Source of the DNA: Chloroflexi bacterium OLB15
GTDB taxonomy: Bacteria; Chloroflexota; Anaerolineae; Aggregatilineales; Phototrophicaceae
Direction of reading: 5' to 3'
DNA length: 53,297 bases
Assembly (NCBI GenBank): GCA_001567085.1
Contig: LMZS01000190.1
Location: forward strand, 1 to 53,297
Under the pieces are notes generated by a model. That model was not told the DNA's origin and made no database searches. It was given only the letters and a program-made list of their open reading frames with translations. A program made the position numbers and the translations under genes. Shown here piece by piece: positions 1 to 7,769 of this stretch. The stretch's first letter is position 1. The number at the start of each line of letters is the position of its first letter.

Positions 1-1
1 G

Positions 2-316
2 GGTGTGATACCGATATTCAGCACTATCCCGATGCGCCCCGAATGGTCTGCGAACGTGTACGCTGTCAACGCTGAAGTTGCGGATATGACCGCCGATTGG
101 AATTTGCCACTGTGGGATTACGCGGGGGCGATGAGCGGCCTGCCGGAGTACGGCCTTGCTCAGGATGAGGTGCATCCGTCATCACCACCCAACCACCGCC
201 CGCAGGAAGCTGCAATCTTTACGCCTGATTATTTGCAATACGGGTATGTAATGCGTAACCTCACTGGCTTGCAAATGCTGGATGCTGTGTGGCGTGCTGT
301 GGATGCGAACGCCTGA
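2..316 (+). CDS. SGNH/GDSL-type hydrolase, C-terminal fragment (cut by window edge)
   Basis: The frame is open to the left edge, so the N-terminal part lies outside the window; the GTG at position 5 is internal. The remaining ~104 residues match the end of an SGNH hydrolase. A strand reading GVIPIFSTIP comes first, and DEVHPS supplies the Asp-x-x-His pair that completes the Ser-Asp-His triad in this family. The neighbour downstream is a second SGNH hydrolase whose strand GIIPVLSMF aligns with this one, so the two are probably tandem paralogues. The next start codon is only 2 bases after this stop, which suggests co-transcription. Substrate cannot be inferred; family members are esterases or lipases acting on lipids, carbohydrates or acyl groups. 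Confidence 0.75.
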   Translation, partial: GVIPIFSTIPMRPEWSANVYAVNAEVADMTADWNLPLWDYAGAMSGLPEYGLAQDEVHPSSPPNHRPQEAAIFTPDYLQYGYVMRNLTGLQMLDAVWRAVDANA

Positions 317-318
317 AG

Positions 319-1536
319 ATGACTCAATTGAAAAAACAAAACATGTATAAATGGCTGCTGCTAGGGCTGATTTGCGCCTTGTGTTTCCCTGCTTTCATGC
401 AGGACGCGCCCGCGTTTACCCCGCCGACTGTAACCACCTTTCGTGAAGCGATCATTTACGGGGGGCCGGGAATTGCCAACCAGCAGATCGGTATGCTGTA
501 TGCTGACCAGCCGGTGGCGCTGATCGAGCGCAATGATATCGGCAGTTGGGTGCGTATACATCAATTTGATGCTGCCGGAAACCTGATTCGTGATGGCTGG
601 ATATTGAGCGGCTATCTGAATGATCGTGGGGCGCTGCGTTTCAGCCAGATTCCAGAGAATACAACGGTTGTTGATAACAACCCTGATTGGGCGGCTACTT
701 TTTCGCAGCGCGAGCTTTTTGCGGTGCCTTATATTCCGGATATTAGTCCGGCGATGGTCGAAGTATTCCGGCGTGGACTGGAAAACGGCAACCAACCGAA
801 TGTGATCACCAAAGTGGGCGATAGTCTGGTGGCTTCCAGCGAATACCTGACGCCGATGGCCAACCCGATTCGTGCGCTGAACGCCTTCGATTATCTGAAT
901 GCCACGGTGGATTATTACGGCGCTTCGATGGCAATTCCCAGCGCGGCAGCTTCGATTGGTTTAAGCAGCTTCGCAGTGGTTGATCCGATGTGGGCTGATC
1001 CCGCGCGCGGTTGCCAGCCCGGAGAGACGCCGCTGGCTTGCGAATATCGCGTGAAAAGGCCGAGCGTGGCTTTTATCATGTTCGGACCAAATGATGTTCG
1101 CGCCATGACCGATGCAGGTTTCGGGCAGCAAATGCGGGCGATTGTGCAGCAAACGCTGGATGCGGGCATCATTCCCGTTTTATCAATGTTCGCGATTCAC
1201 CCGAATGACCAGTACGCAGCACAGGCGATCAATTTCAACCGCCAGCTGATCGCGCTGGCAAACGAAATGCAGGTGCCGTTAATAAACCTGTGGGCGGCAT
1301 CGCGTATTTTGCCGAATTACGGTTTGGATGTAGATAATATCCACCTGACTTATTCAGGGTATGATTCGCTGTTTTATGATGCTGGAAACGAAGCATATTC
1401 TGGCGTGGCGCTGCACAATCTGCTGTCTTTACGAACGCTGTATGCCATTCAACAGGCGGTTGCTGGCGTTCAAGCGCCAACTGCCAGCGCAGAGCTAACG
1501 CCTGAAACCACGCCGGTTCTGGAGGGGAGCACATGA
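319..1536 (+). CDS. Secreted SH3-like domain/SGNH hydrolase
   Basis: About 405 residues. The start at 319 is preferred because it follows the upstream stop closely and puts the hydrophobic export segment (MYKWLLLGLICALC) near the N-terminus; ATG 343 is also possible, and GTG/TTG codons further up overlap the previous gene. Residues ~35-100 look like a bacterial SH3 fold (VALIERNDIGSWVRI, then RDGWILSGYL). The rest is an SGNH hydrolase: GDS at 167-169 (nucleophile Ser), FGPND at 255-259 (block III Asn), and DNIH at 339-342 (catalytic Asp and His). The C-terminus is Pro/Thr-rich. Known family role: extracellular ester hydrolysis; the SH3 part may hold it to the cell envelope (inference). Its stop overlaps the next start (ATGA). 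Confidence 0.8.
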   Translation: MTQLKKQNMYKWLLLGLICALCFPAFMQDAPAFTPPTVTTFREAIIYGGPGIANQQIGMLYADQPVALIERNDIGSWVRIHQFDAAGNLIRDGWILSGYLNDRGALRFSQIPENTTVVDNNPDWAATFSQRELFAVPYIPDISPAMVEVFRRGLENGNQPNVITKVGDSLVASSEYLTPMANPIRALNAFDYLNATVDYYGASMAIPSAAASIGLSSFAVVDPMWADPARGCQPGETPLACEYRVKRPSVAFIMFGPNDVRAMTDAGFGQQMRAIVQQTLDAGIIPVLSMFAIHPNDQYAAQAINFNRQLIALANEMQVPLINLWAASRILPNYGLDVDNIHLTYSGYDSLFYDAGNEAYSGVALHNLLSLRTLYAIQQAVAGVQAPTASAELTPETTPVLEGST

Positions 1537-1952
1537 CATCAAAACTACTTATCGGCTTGACGATGATCGCTTTGTTGCTAGCTGCCTGCGGCGGCGGAGG
1601 GGTGGCATCGCCAACAACCGAGCCTGCCACGGCTGAGCCAACTGATGCCGCTGCTGAGGTGGTAGAAACCTATCTAACGGCGAAAGTTGCCGGTGATCGT
1701 GATACCTTAGCGCAGTATATTTGCAGCGCACAGGAAGCGCGATTGGACGCTGAGGCGCTGTCATTTGATGCGGTAGAAGCCACGATTGAAGATATGAATT
1801 GCGCTACAGACGAAGGTGGCGCTACAGTGACTTGCAGCGGGCGAATTGTGGCGGAATACAACGGCGAAAATCGCGATTTTCCGCTGGGTACCTATTCAGT
1901 GGTTGAGGAAGACGGCGCATGGAAATGGTGCGGTGAAGCAGTTGGCGCATAA
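1533..1952 (+). CDS. Small lipoprotein with NTF2/DUF4878-like domain
   Basis: 139 residues. The N-terminus is a lipoprotein signal: a hydrophobic stretch ending in the lipobox LLAAC, so Cys19 would be lipidated and the protein tethered to the outer face of the membrane. A Thr/Pro/Ala-rich spacer follows, then a compact domain (VVETYLTAKVAGDRDTLAQY...) whose helix-then-sheet pattern resembles the NTF2-like DUF4878 family, with four Cys that could form disulfides outside the cell. A strong ribosome site, GGAGGGG, sits 6-12 bases before the ATG. The start overlaps the stop of the SGNH hydrolase, so the two are translationally coupled. Molecular role unknown. Confidence 0.7.
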   Translation: MTSKLLIGLTMIALLLAACGGGGVASPTTEPATAEPTDAAAEVVETYLTAKVAGDRDTLAQYICSAQEARLDAEALSFDAVEATIEDMNCATDEGGATVTCSGRIVAEYNGENRDFPLGTYSVVEEDGAWKWCGEAVGA

Positions 1953-1970
1953 GCCTGTGAGTTGAAATTG

Positions 1971-1997
1971 AGAGACGGCCACCCCGTCTCTTTTTAT
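1971..1997 (+). terminator. Intrinsic terminator after the SGNH/lipoprotein genes
   Basis: An 8-bp perfect stem (AGAGACGG, 1971-1978, with CCGTCTCT, 1984-1991) closes a 5-base loop and is followed at once by a T-rich run. It sits 18 bases after the lipoprotein stop codon. Confidence 0.85.
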
Positions 1998-2025
1998 TAA
2001 TTCTTCAGCGCAAAGTGAAGGTCAA

Positions 2026-2034
2026 TGCTACAAT
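2026..2034 (+). promoter_or_regulatory. Possible extended -10 promoter for the BtrH-like gene
   Basis: TGCTACAAT has a TG one base before a good -10 hexamer (TACAAT, 2029-2034), about 40 bases before the start codon. No convincing -35 box at normal spacing. The same extended form, TGCTACAAT, occurs upstream of the transaldolase gene (14742-14750). Confidence 0.35.
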
Positions 2035-2073
2035 CGGGTCAATAAACCAATCTGCACGGGGAGACGCGTACAT

Positions 2074-3267
2074 ATGCCGACGATAGCCAGTTATTCACGC
2101 CTTGGGGGCGCGCATGCTGAAACTGCGACGGTGACCAATACCCTGCGCGCGCAGGGGGTTCGCGCGCCGCATACTGGCGAGGCATACACGGAAGCGATGA
2201 TTCTGGGCATCGCTGGCGGCCTGGGCGCTGGCTATATCCTGTGGGAATTCAAAGAACATTCGACAAAAACGCTGGTTTTCGGCTTTCAAAATAAATGGAA
2301 CTACCCTCAAAAATTTCTGGATGGGTTATTTAGCCGGATAAATGTGAAACCAACCCACTTTCAGGGCGGGGCAAAAGGCGGGGCGAAGGCGCTGGATAAA
2401 GCTATCAAAGAAGGTAAGCCGGGCATTGTGTGGGTGGATCAATATCATTTGCCCTACTACGGCCTGCCATCTTCTATGGATGGTTCTATCGGCCAGTTGG
2501 TGACCGTGTTCGGCATCGAAGGCAGCGAAGTGCTGATAGATGATATGGCGAATAAGCCGTTTCGCCTCACGCTCAATCAGCTTGCGGCAGCGCGTGGGCG
2601 CATCAGCTCGTATAAGAATCATCTGCTGACGTTGGAGCCAGGCAAAACGCCAAAACTGGAAAAAGCCATTGTGGAAGGTATTCAGGATTGTATCGGCAAT
2701 CTGAGTTCGGATAGCGAGTCATTTTCGCTGCCTGTGTACAAGAAATGGGCGAAGATGATGCTTGATGCCAGAAATGCCAAAGGCTGGCCGAACGTCTTTG
2801 CCGATGGTAAAAGCCTGTTTCCGGCGTTGTGTTCGGTTTACGAGAATATCGAGCTTTACAGCACGGGCGGCGGCGGAATGCGCGGCCTGTATGCCGACTT
2901 TTTGGATGAAGCTGCTGGCGTATTGAACAACCTGCGCCTGAGCGAAGCAGCCGAAAAATATCGCGATTTGGCCGTCACGTGGACGAATTTTGCCAGCGAT
3001 GCGCTGGTGGTCACGCCTGCGCTGCGTGAAGCCCGCGAGCTGCTGCGGCGGAAGTACGCCTTGCTCAAAGAGAAGGGCGGCGTAGCCTATGTAGATACCG
3101 CGCCGATCAATGAGCGCTTGGAACTGTTCCGCAAAAAGTATAAGGAACGCCCTCCCTTGGAACCCCGCGAGCAAGCTGCGCTGTTCGCGCACATGAGCGA
3201 GGGCTTGCTCAAAATCTACAATGGCGAGACGGCGGCATTGGAAGCCTTGAAGCGGGCAATCGCTTAA
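2074..3267 (+). CDS. BtrH N-terminal/DUF4872-like protein
   Basis: 397 residues with no signal peptide or membrane segment. Residues ~1-140 resemble the BtrH N-terminal domain (papain-like/C39-like fold), with GGAHAET at 12-18 and the glycine-rich EAMILGIAGGLGAGYILWEF-type helix after it. Residues ~145-390 fit the DUF4872 helical domain that usually follows. In BtrH of butirosin biosynthesis this fold moves an acyl group from a carrier protein to an aminoglycoside, but most relatives have no known substrate. The family usually has His-Cys in the first motif; here His14 is followed by Ala15, so the presumed catalytic Cys is absent. GGGGAG lies 10 bases before the ATG. It stands alone between a terminator and a convergent glp operon. 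Confidence 0.7.
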   Translation: MPTIASYSRLGGAHAETATVTNTLRAQGVRAPHTGEAYTEAMILGIAGGLGAGYILWEFKEHSTKTLVFGFQNKWNYPQKFLDGLFSRINVKPTHFQGGAKGGAKALDKAIKEGKPGIVWVDQYHLPYYGLPSSMDGSIGQLVTVFGIEGSEVLIDDMANKPFRLTLNQLAAARGRISSYKNHLLTLEPGKTPKLEKAIVEGIQDCIGNLSSDSESFSLPVYKKWAKMMLDARNAKGWPNVFADGKSLFPALCSVYENIELYSTGGGGMRGLYADFLDEAAGVLNNLRLSEAAEKYRDLAVTWTNFASDALVVTPALREARELLRRKYALLKEKGGVAYVDTAPINERLELFRKKYKERPPLEPREQAALFAHMSEGLLKIYNGETAALEALKRAIA

Positions 3268-3276
3268 CCGGCAGCG

Positions 3277-6081
3277 CTAAACAGCGTGAAGTGCCTGAAA
3301 TACGGCATGCGCGGCAGTGGCAATGTCTATGCCTTCGCTGCATCCTTCGATGATCGGACTGCACCCGCCAAGGATGTGACCAGCGGCAAACAGGTTTTCG
3401 GCAAATGGGCGATCTTCGGCTGTCAGTGGCTGTAATTGGCTGCTTACCGCCAATCTTGCGCGATGAACAGGCTGGCCTTGCCCGGCAAGCAGATCGTTGG
3501 CGAACCATGCTTCTTGTGGGGGAATATCGCGCACGCGAAGATCGGCGGTAGTTTCCCATACACGCCCTGTGTAATCGCTGTCCAGCCCGCCGCCATATAG
3601 CCCACCCGTTGCCAGAATCACCGCATCTGCCGGAATGATTCGCGCTCTGCCGTGCGCGGCGGTTTCAGCCGCCACACCGGTGATGCGCCCATTATCGCGT
3701 TCATAGCCGATCACCCTGCCGCCTATCGTGATGTGCCCGCCGCGCGCTAGCACCGCTTTACGCATGGCAGCTTCCATGCGCTGGCCAGATACAGTAGGCG
3801 GTAGAGTGGGGATTTCGATGATGGGCAAGTTTAGCGCCGCTTCGATTTGTTTTGCGGTTTCGAGGCGCATTCCCAGAACAGCCGGAAAGATCAGCACATC
3901 GGCATTTGAAACCTTGATTTTCAGGGCATGAATCAGTGTGCGCTGACCATCGTCACTATCCAGCCATCGCGCCAGATGGTACGGCCAGTTGTCAAAATTT
4001 CCGGCGAAATCGGGCATTGGCAGCGCGGCAGCCTGCGCCTGATGACCATGTTCATTAAGCTGATCGGCAATCAGTTGTGGGAAGAAGTCGCGCCAGCCTT
4101 CAAAGCCGATCACCTGCACCCGGCTGTTTGCGCTTAACGGGTGGTTCAGGCTAAATGGCGTGAAACTGGCAGACCGTGTGATGCCGCTGAGAGTAAGGCC
4201 GTAGGATCGTGCGCCATTCAGCCCGATGCAGCGCTCCAATAATGCCAGCCCGGCGCGCAGCGATTGTATGCTCGTTATATGGTAGGGATGATCGGGCAGC
4301 GCGGCTAATTGCTCAACTTTCCCCGTTTCCAGCCAACCGGGCATGGCGATCCATGATCCCTGACCGAAGGCCACGATTTCGACCTGAGCGCCGAGTTCCA
4401 ATGCCGCCAGCGCCGCCGTCATGCCCGCCAGCCCCGCGCCAATGACGACGATGCGCGGTTGGCCAGATACGCGCTGCTCAAACGGAAAATCATCTGGCGA
4501 GAAGGTTGGCGCAGAAACAGGCGTAGGCTGAGCGCTTAAGCCGAGGATGCGCGAATAGATTTGTTCGCTAAGCAGCGCCTGCCGCAAATTATGCCCCCAC
4601 AGCAGCGCCTTCATGCCGCCTACACGCCGCTCGATGAACTCGCTGAGTATGCTGCGGGTATTTGCCGGGGATTCATTTAGTATCTCGTGGCGTATGGCAG
4701 CCGCCCGATAAGCGCAAAATCCACCCTGGCACGGCCCCATGCCTAACCGTAAATCACGACGCAGATCGTTCAGGGTTACGACATCATTTTCGCCGTGTGT
4801 TCCGGCTTCAATAGCTTCTATGATCTGCCTGTCGGTTACGATCTCGCACTCGCAGATCAGCGCGCCAGGATTCTGCCCGTGTTCCAGTATATTTAGGCGA
4901 TTCTTCAATTGATGTAAATGGGCTTTGGCGGGTGAGGGTAACACGGTTGCAGCAGTGGCACAGGGCGCGGATAGGTTCAGTTTAACGCAGGCCAGGTCTG
5001 CCGCGCGTTCTGCCATTAGCCGGTAAGTGGTCAGTTTGCCGCCCAGTACGCTGATAAATCCGTCAACGCCATCGGTTTCCGCATGATCCAACACTGAAAA
5101 TGTGCGTTTGGCTCCGCGCCCTTCTGAGTCTATGCCCGGATCATACAGTGGGCGCACGCCGCCCCAACTGCGCAAAATGCGGGCGCGGCTGATGCCCGGC
5201 GTCATGGCTTCAGCTTCTTCAAGGATGCGGCGCACTTCCCACGCTTCTACCCGCGTATCGCCAGGATCGCCGGTGCTTACAGAAGTAGTGCCGATCACGC
5301 TGACCGTGCCTACAGGCACAAAAATGTCGCCATCGCCGGGTTTGCGCAGCTTGTTGATGACCGTGTTCACCCAACGGATGTTATATGCCAGCATCGCGCC
5401 ACGACTCAACTTCATACTGATGAGCACGCCGCCTAATTTGCCAATCTCTGCCGCCCATGCGCCGGTAGCGTTGATCACTACACCACAGGCTACGTCAATC
5501 GCCTTGCCGTTACGCAGATTGGTCAATTGCGCGCCAACGATGCGCGCCCCTTCACGGCGCAGGGAATCCACTCGGTGATAGGTCAGAAATGTGGCTTTGC
5601 CGGTGCTTTGCGCGCCGTTTTGCAGCAGATGCAGCAAATCCCAACTGTCAATCGAGCCATCAGGCACGCTGTACACGGCGCGTAAGGCGGGGTTAAGGGC
5701 GGGTTCGCGCCGCCGAGCTTCGGCGAGAGGCACGGATGCCGTCTCAATGCTGGCGGCTTTGCAACCTTGAAGCCATGATTCAACATAACTTTCATCGTCG
5801 CCGGGGCATAACACGAAATAGCCGCCAGTATCTTCAATCGCTTCTGGCACTACCCGCCGCAAGATGCGATTCTCGTCAATACATTCTTGCGCGCTTTCAG
5901 GGTCGCGCACGGCATAGCGCCCACCGCTGTGCAGCAATCCATGAAAGCGCCCACTGGTGCCGGTGGCTAGATCGCCCATTTCGGTGAGTATTACGCGCAC
6001 GCCGCGCAGCGCTAAATCCCACGCGATTCCGCCGCCAGTTGCGCCGCCACCTATGACCAGGACATCGGTTTCTAGCGTCAT
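3277..6081 (-). CDS. glpAB: Fused anaerobic glycerol-3-phosphate dehydrogenase GlpA-GlpB
   Basis: 934 residues carrying two subunits that are separate proteins in E. coli. Residues 1-~515 match GlpA: FAD-binding GGGATGGG at 11-18, the DAO fold, and a BFD-like [2Fe-2S] domain with Cys410, Cys412, Cys451 and Cys456 (CEC, then CQGGFC). A Pro-rich linker (~516-540) leads into a GlpB-like half: a second dinucleotide site, GAGLAG at 548-553, the LPTLPPTVSG motif, and a C-terminal block ENLFAAGHILGG. The reaction is sn-glycerol 3-phosphate to dihydroxyacetone phosphate with electrons passed on. GlpC, which carries electrons to the quinone pool at the membrane in E. coli, is not in this window. It follows glpK by 3 bases, so the two form an operon. 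No internal start or frame break explains the fusion. Confidence 0.85.
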   Translation of the reverse strand: MTLETDVLVIGGGATGGGIAWDLALRGVRVILTEMGDLATGTSGRFHGLLHSGGRYAVRDPESAQECIDENRILRRVVPEAIEDTGGYFVLCPGDDESYVESWLQGCKAASIETASVPLAEARRREPALNPALRAVYSVPDGSIDSWDLLHLLQNGAQSTGKATFLTYHRVDSLRREGARIVGAQLTNLRNGKAIDVACGVVINATGAWAAEIGKLGGVLISMKLSRGAMLAYNIRWVNTVINKLRKPGDGDIFVPVGTVSVIGTTSVSTGDPGDTRVEAWEVRRILEEAEAMTPGISRARILRSWGGVRPLYDPGIDSEGRGAKRTFSVLDHAETDGVDGFISVLGGKLTTYRLMAERAADLACVKLNLSAPCATAATVLPSPAKAHLHQLKNRLNILEHGQNPGALICECEIVTDRQIIEAIEAGTHGENDVVTLNDLRRDLRLGMGPCQGGFCAYRAAAIRHEILNESPANTRSILSEFIERRVGGMKALLWGHNLRQALLSEQIYSRILGLSAQPTPVSAPTFSPDDFPFEQRVSGQPRIVVIGAGLAGMTAALAALELGAQVEIVAFGQGSWIAMPGWLETGKVEQLAALPDHPYHITSIQSLRAGLALLERCIGLNGARSYGLTLSGITRSASFTPFSLNHPLSANSRVQVIGFEGWRDFFPQLIADQLNEHGHQAQAAALPMPDFAGNFDNWPYHLARWLDSDDGQRTLIHALKIKVSNADVLIFPAVLGMRLETAKQIEAALNLPIIEIPTLPPTVSGQRMEAAMRKAVLARGGHITIGGRVIGYERDNGRITGVAAETAAHGRARIIPADAVILATGGLYGGGLDSDYTGRVWETTADLRVRDIPPQEAWFANDLLAGQGQPVHRARLAVSSQLQPLTAEDRPFAENLFAAGHILGGCSPIIEGCSEGIDIATAAHAVFQALHAV

Positions 6082-6084
6082 GCT

Positions 6085-7560
6085 TTACGCCTGTACCTGC
6101 TTCACCGCATGTTTCCAACCAGCGTAGAGTGTTTCCCGCTGATCGCTGCTCATAGTTGGCTCAAAACCGCGTTCAACCTTCCAATGAGCAGCCAGTTGAT
6201 CAATGGACTGCACGAAGCCGGTAGACAGCCCCGCCAGATACGCTGCGCCTAAGGCTGTAGTTTCGGTGATCATCGGGCGCTGCACAGTTACGCCAAGAAT
6301 ATCGGCCTGAAACTGCATCAGGAAATCGTTACGCACCACGCCGCCATCTACGCGCAGATCGTGAAGCGCGATGCCTGAATCGGCGTGCATAGCTTCAACG
6401 ACATCGCGGGTTTGATAAGCGATACTTTCCAGCGTGGCGCGCACAATATGCGCCCGTTCGCTGCCGCGCGTTAAGCCGACGATGGCGCCGCGCGCTTCTG
6501 AATCCCAGTAGGGCGCGCCTAAGCCGACAAATGCTGGCACAACATACACGCCGCCAGTATCCGGCACCGATGCCGCCATTGGTTCAGCGTCGCTTGCATT
6601 ATCAATCAATTTGATGCCTTCGCGCAGCCACTGTACCGCCGCGCCAGCGATGAACACGCTGCCCTCCAGCGCATACTGTACAGGCTGATCGCCAAGCTGC
6701 CATGCGACGGTGGTCAGTAAGCGATTTTTGCTGGTCACCACTTCGCCGCCGGTGTTCATCAACAGGAAGCAGCCGGTGCCATAGGTGTTTTTAGCCATGC
6801 CCGCTTTCACGCATACCTGCCCGAAGGTGGCGGCCTGTTGGTCGCCAGCCATGCCACCGATGGGGATTGCCCCGCCGAACAGCCTTGTTTCGCCAAAGAT
6901 ACCGCTGCTGGGCTGCACATCCGGCAGTAATGAGCGCGGAATATTGAAGCGTGCCAGGATTTCTTCATCCCACTGGCAGGAGTGAATGTTGAACAATAAT
7001 GTGCGGCTGGCATTGCTGACATCGGTGGCATGAACGCGGCCTTCGGTTAGCCGCCACAGCAGAAAGGTGTCAATCGTGCCGAATGCCAGCTCGCCACGTT
7101 CGGCACGCTGGCGCGCGCCAGGCACATTGTCCAGCAGCCACATTACTTTGGTGCCGCTGAAATACGGATCGGTAATAAGGCCGGTCTTTTCCTGCACGAC
7201 CTGATCGAAGCCTTCCGCTTTTAATTGCTCGCAAATTGCGGCGGTACGGCGGCACTGCCACACGATGGCGTTATAGATCGGCTCGCCTGTTCGCCTATCC
7301 CAGATGATCGTGGTTTCGCGCTGGTTGGTGATGCCAATCGTGGCGATCTGGTGAACTGCATGGTTTTCTTCGATCACCTGCTTTGCAGTTTGTAATTGTG
7401 ATTCCCAGATGTCTTCGGGGTTGTGCTCCACCCATCCAGGCTGGGGAAAAATTTGCCGAAAAGGCTGCTGGGCAACGCCCACAATGCCGCCTGTGCTGTC
7501 AAAAAGAATCGCTCGTGAAGAGGTTGTACCTTGATCGAGCGCAAGAACATATGACCCCAT
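6085..7560 (-). CDS. glpK: Glycerol kinase
   Basis: 491 residues, normal for the family. It phosphorylates glycerol with ATP to glycerol 3-phosphate, the substrate of the GlpA-GlpB protein encoded 3 bases downstream. Family marks: the phosphate-binding start [23 protein letters not shown] with the Arg-Glu glycerol-binding pair, the FGGY signatures [14 protein letters not shown] and [15 protein letters not shown]. The frame stays open for 36 more codons upstream, but the start at 7560 gives the canonical N-terminus and has TTGAGG 7 bases before it. It is divergent from the metal ATPase gene; the 209-base gap between them must hold both promoters. No GlpF facilitator or GlpR-type regulator is seen nearby. 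Confidence 0.95.
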   Translation of the reverse strand: MGSYVLALDQGTTSSRAILFDSTGGIVGVAQQPFRQIFPQPGWVEHNPEDIWESQLQTAKQVIEENHAVHQIATIGITNQRETTIIWDRRTGEPIYNAIVWQCRRTAAICEQLKAEGFDQVVQEKTGLITDPYFSGTKVMWLLDNVPGARQRAERGELAFGTIDTFLLWRLTEGRVHATDVSNASRTLLFNIHSCQWDEEILARFNIPRSLLPDVQPSSGIFGETRLFGGAIPIGGMAGDQQAATFGQVCVKAGMAKNTYGTGCFLLMNTGGEVVTSKNRLLTTVAWQLGDQPVQYALEGSVFIAGAAVQWLREGIKLIDNASDAEPMAASVPDTGGVYVVPAFVGLGAPYWDSEARGAIVGLTRGSERAHIVRATLESIAYQTRDVVEAMHADSGIALHDLRVDGGVVRNDFLMQFQADILGVTVQRPMITETTALGAAYLAGLSTGFVQSIDQLAAHWKVERGFEPTMSSDQRETLYAGWKHAVKQVQA

Positions 7561-7696
7561 GCTGTGCCTCAAAACGGGTATGTAATTCAAGTTTGGCTGA
7601 GTATAACAAGCGCGGCCTTTCCCTGCTGAATCACGGCCGTTGTTGCAGAGGGTAAAGATGTAATTCATGCTGAGTATTCAAAATATACAATTCGTG

Positions 7697-7725
7697 TTGT
7701 TTTAATTTTTAATCTGTGTTAAAAT
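7697..7725 (+). promoter_or_regulatory. Sigma-70-type promoter for the metal ATPase gene
   Basis: TTGTTT (7697-7702) and TAAAAT (7720-7725) are separated by exactly 17 bases in an AT-rich stretch, 44 bases before the ATPase start. No obvious operator overlaps it. Confidence 0.5.
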
Positions 7726-7769
7726 GATGTCATATCGGGATGTAAAACGATCTTTGTGGTGGTTACGTT

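Noticed and set aside
2074..3267. Aminoglycoside (butirosin-type) biosynthesis gene
   Set aside because: Only the fold matches; the catalytic Cys is absent and no biosynthetic neighbours exist.
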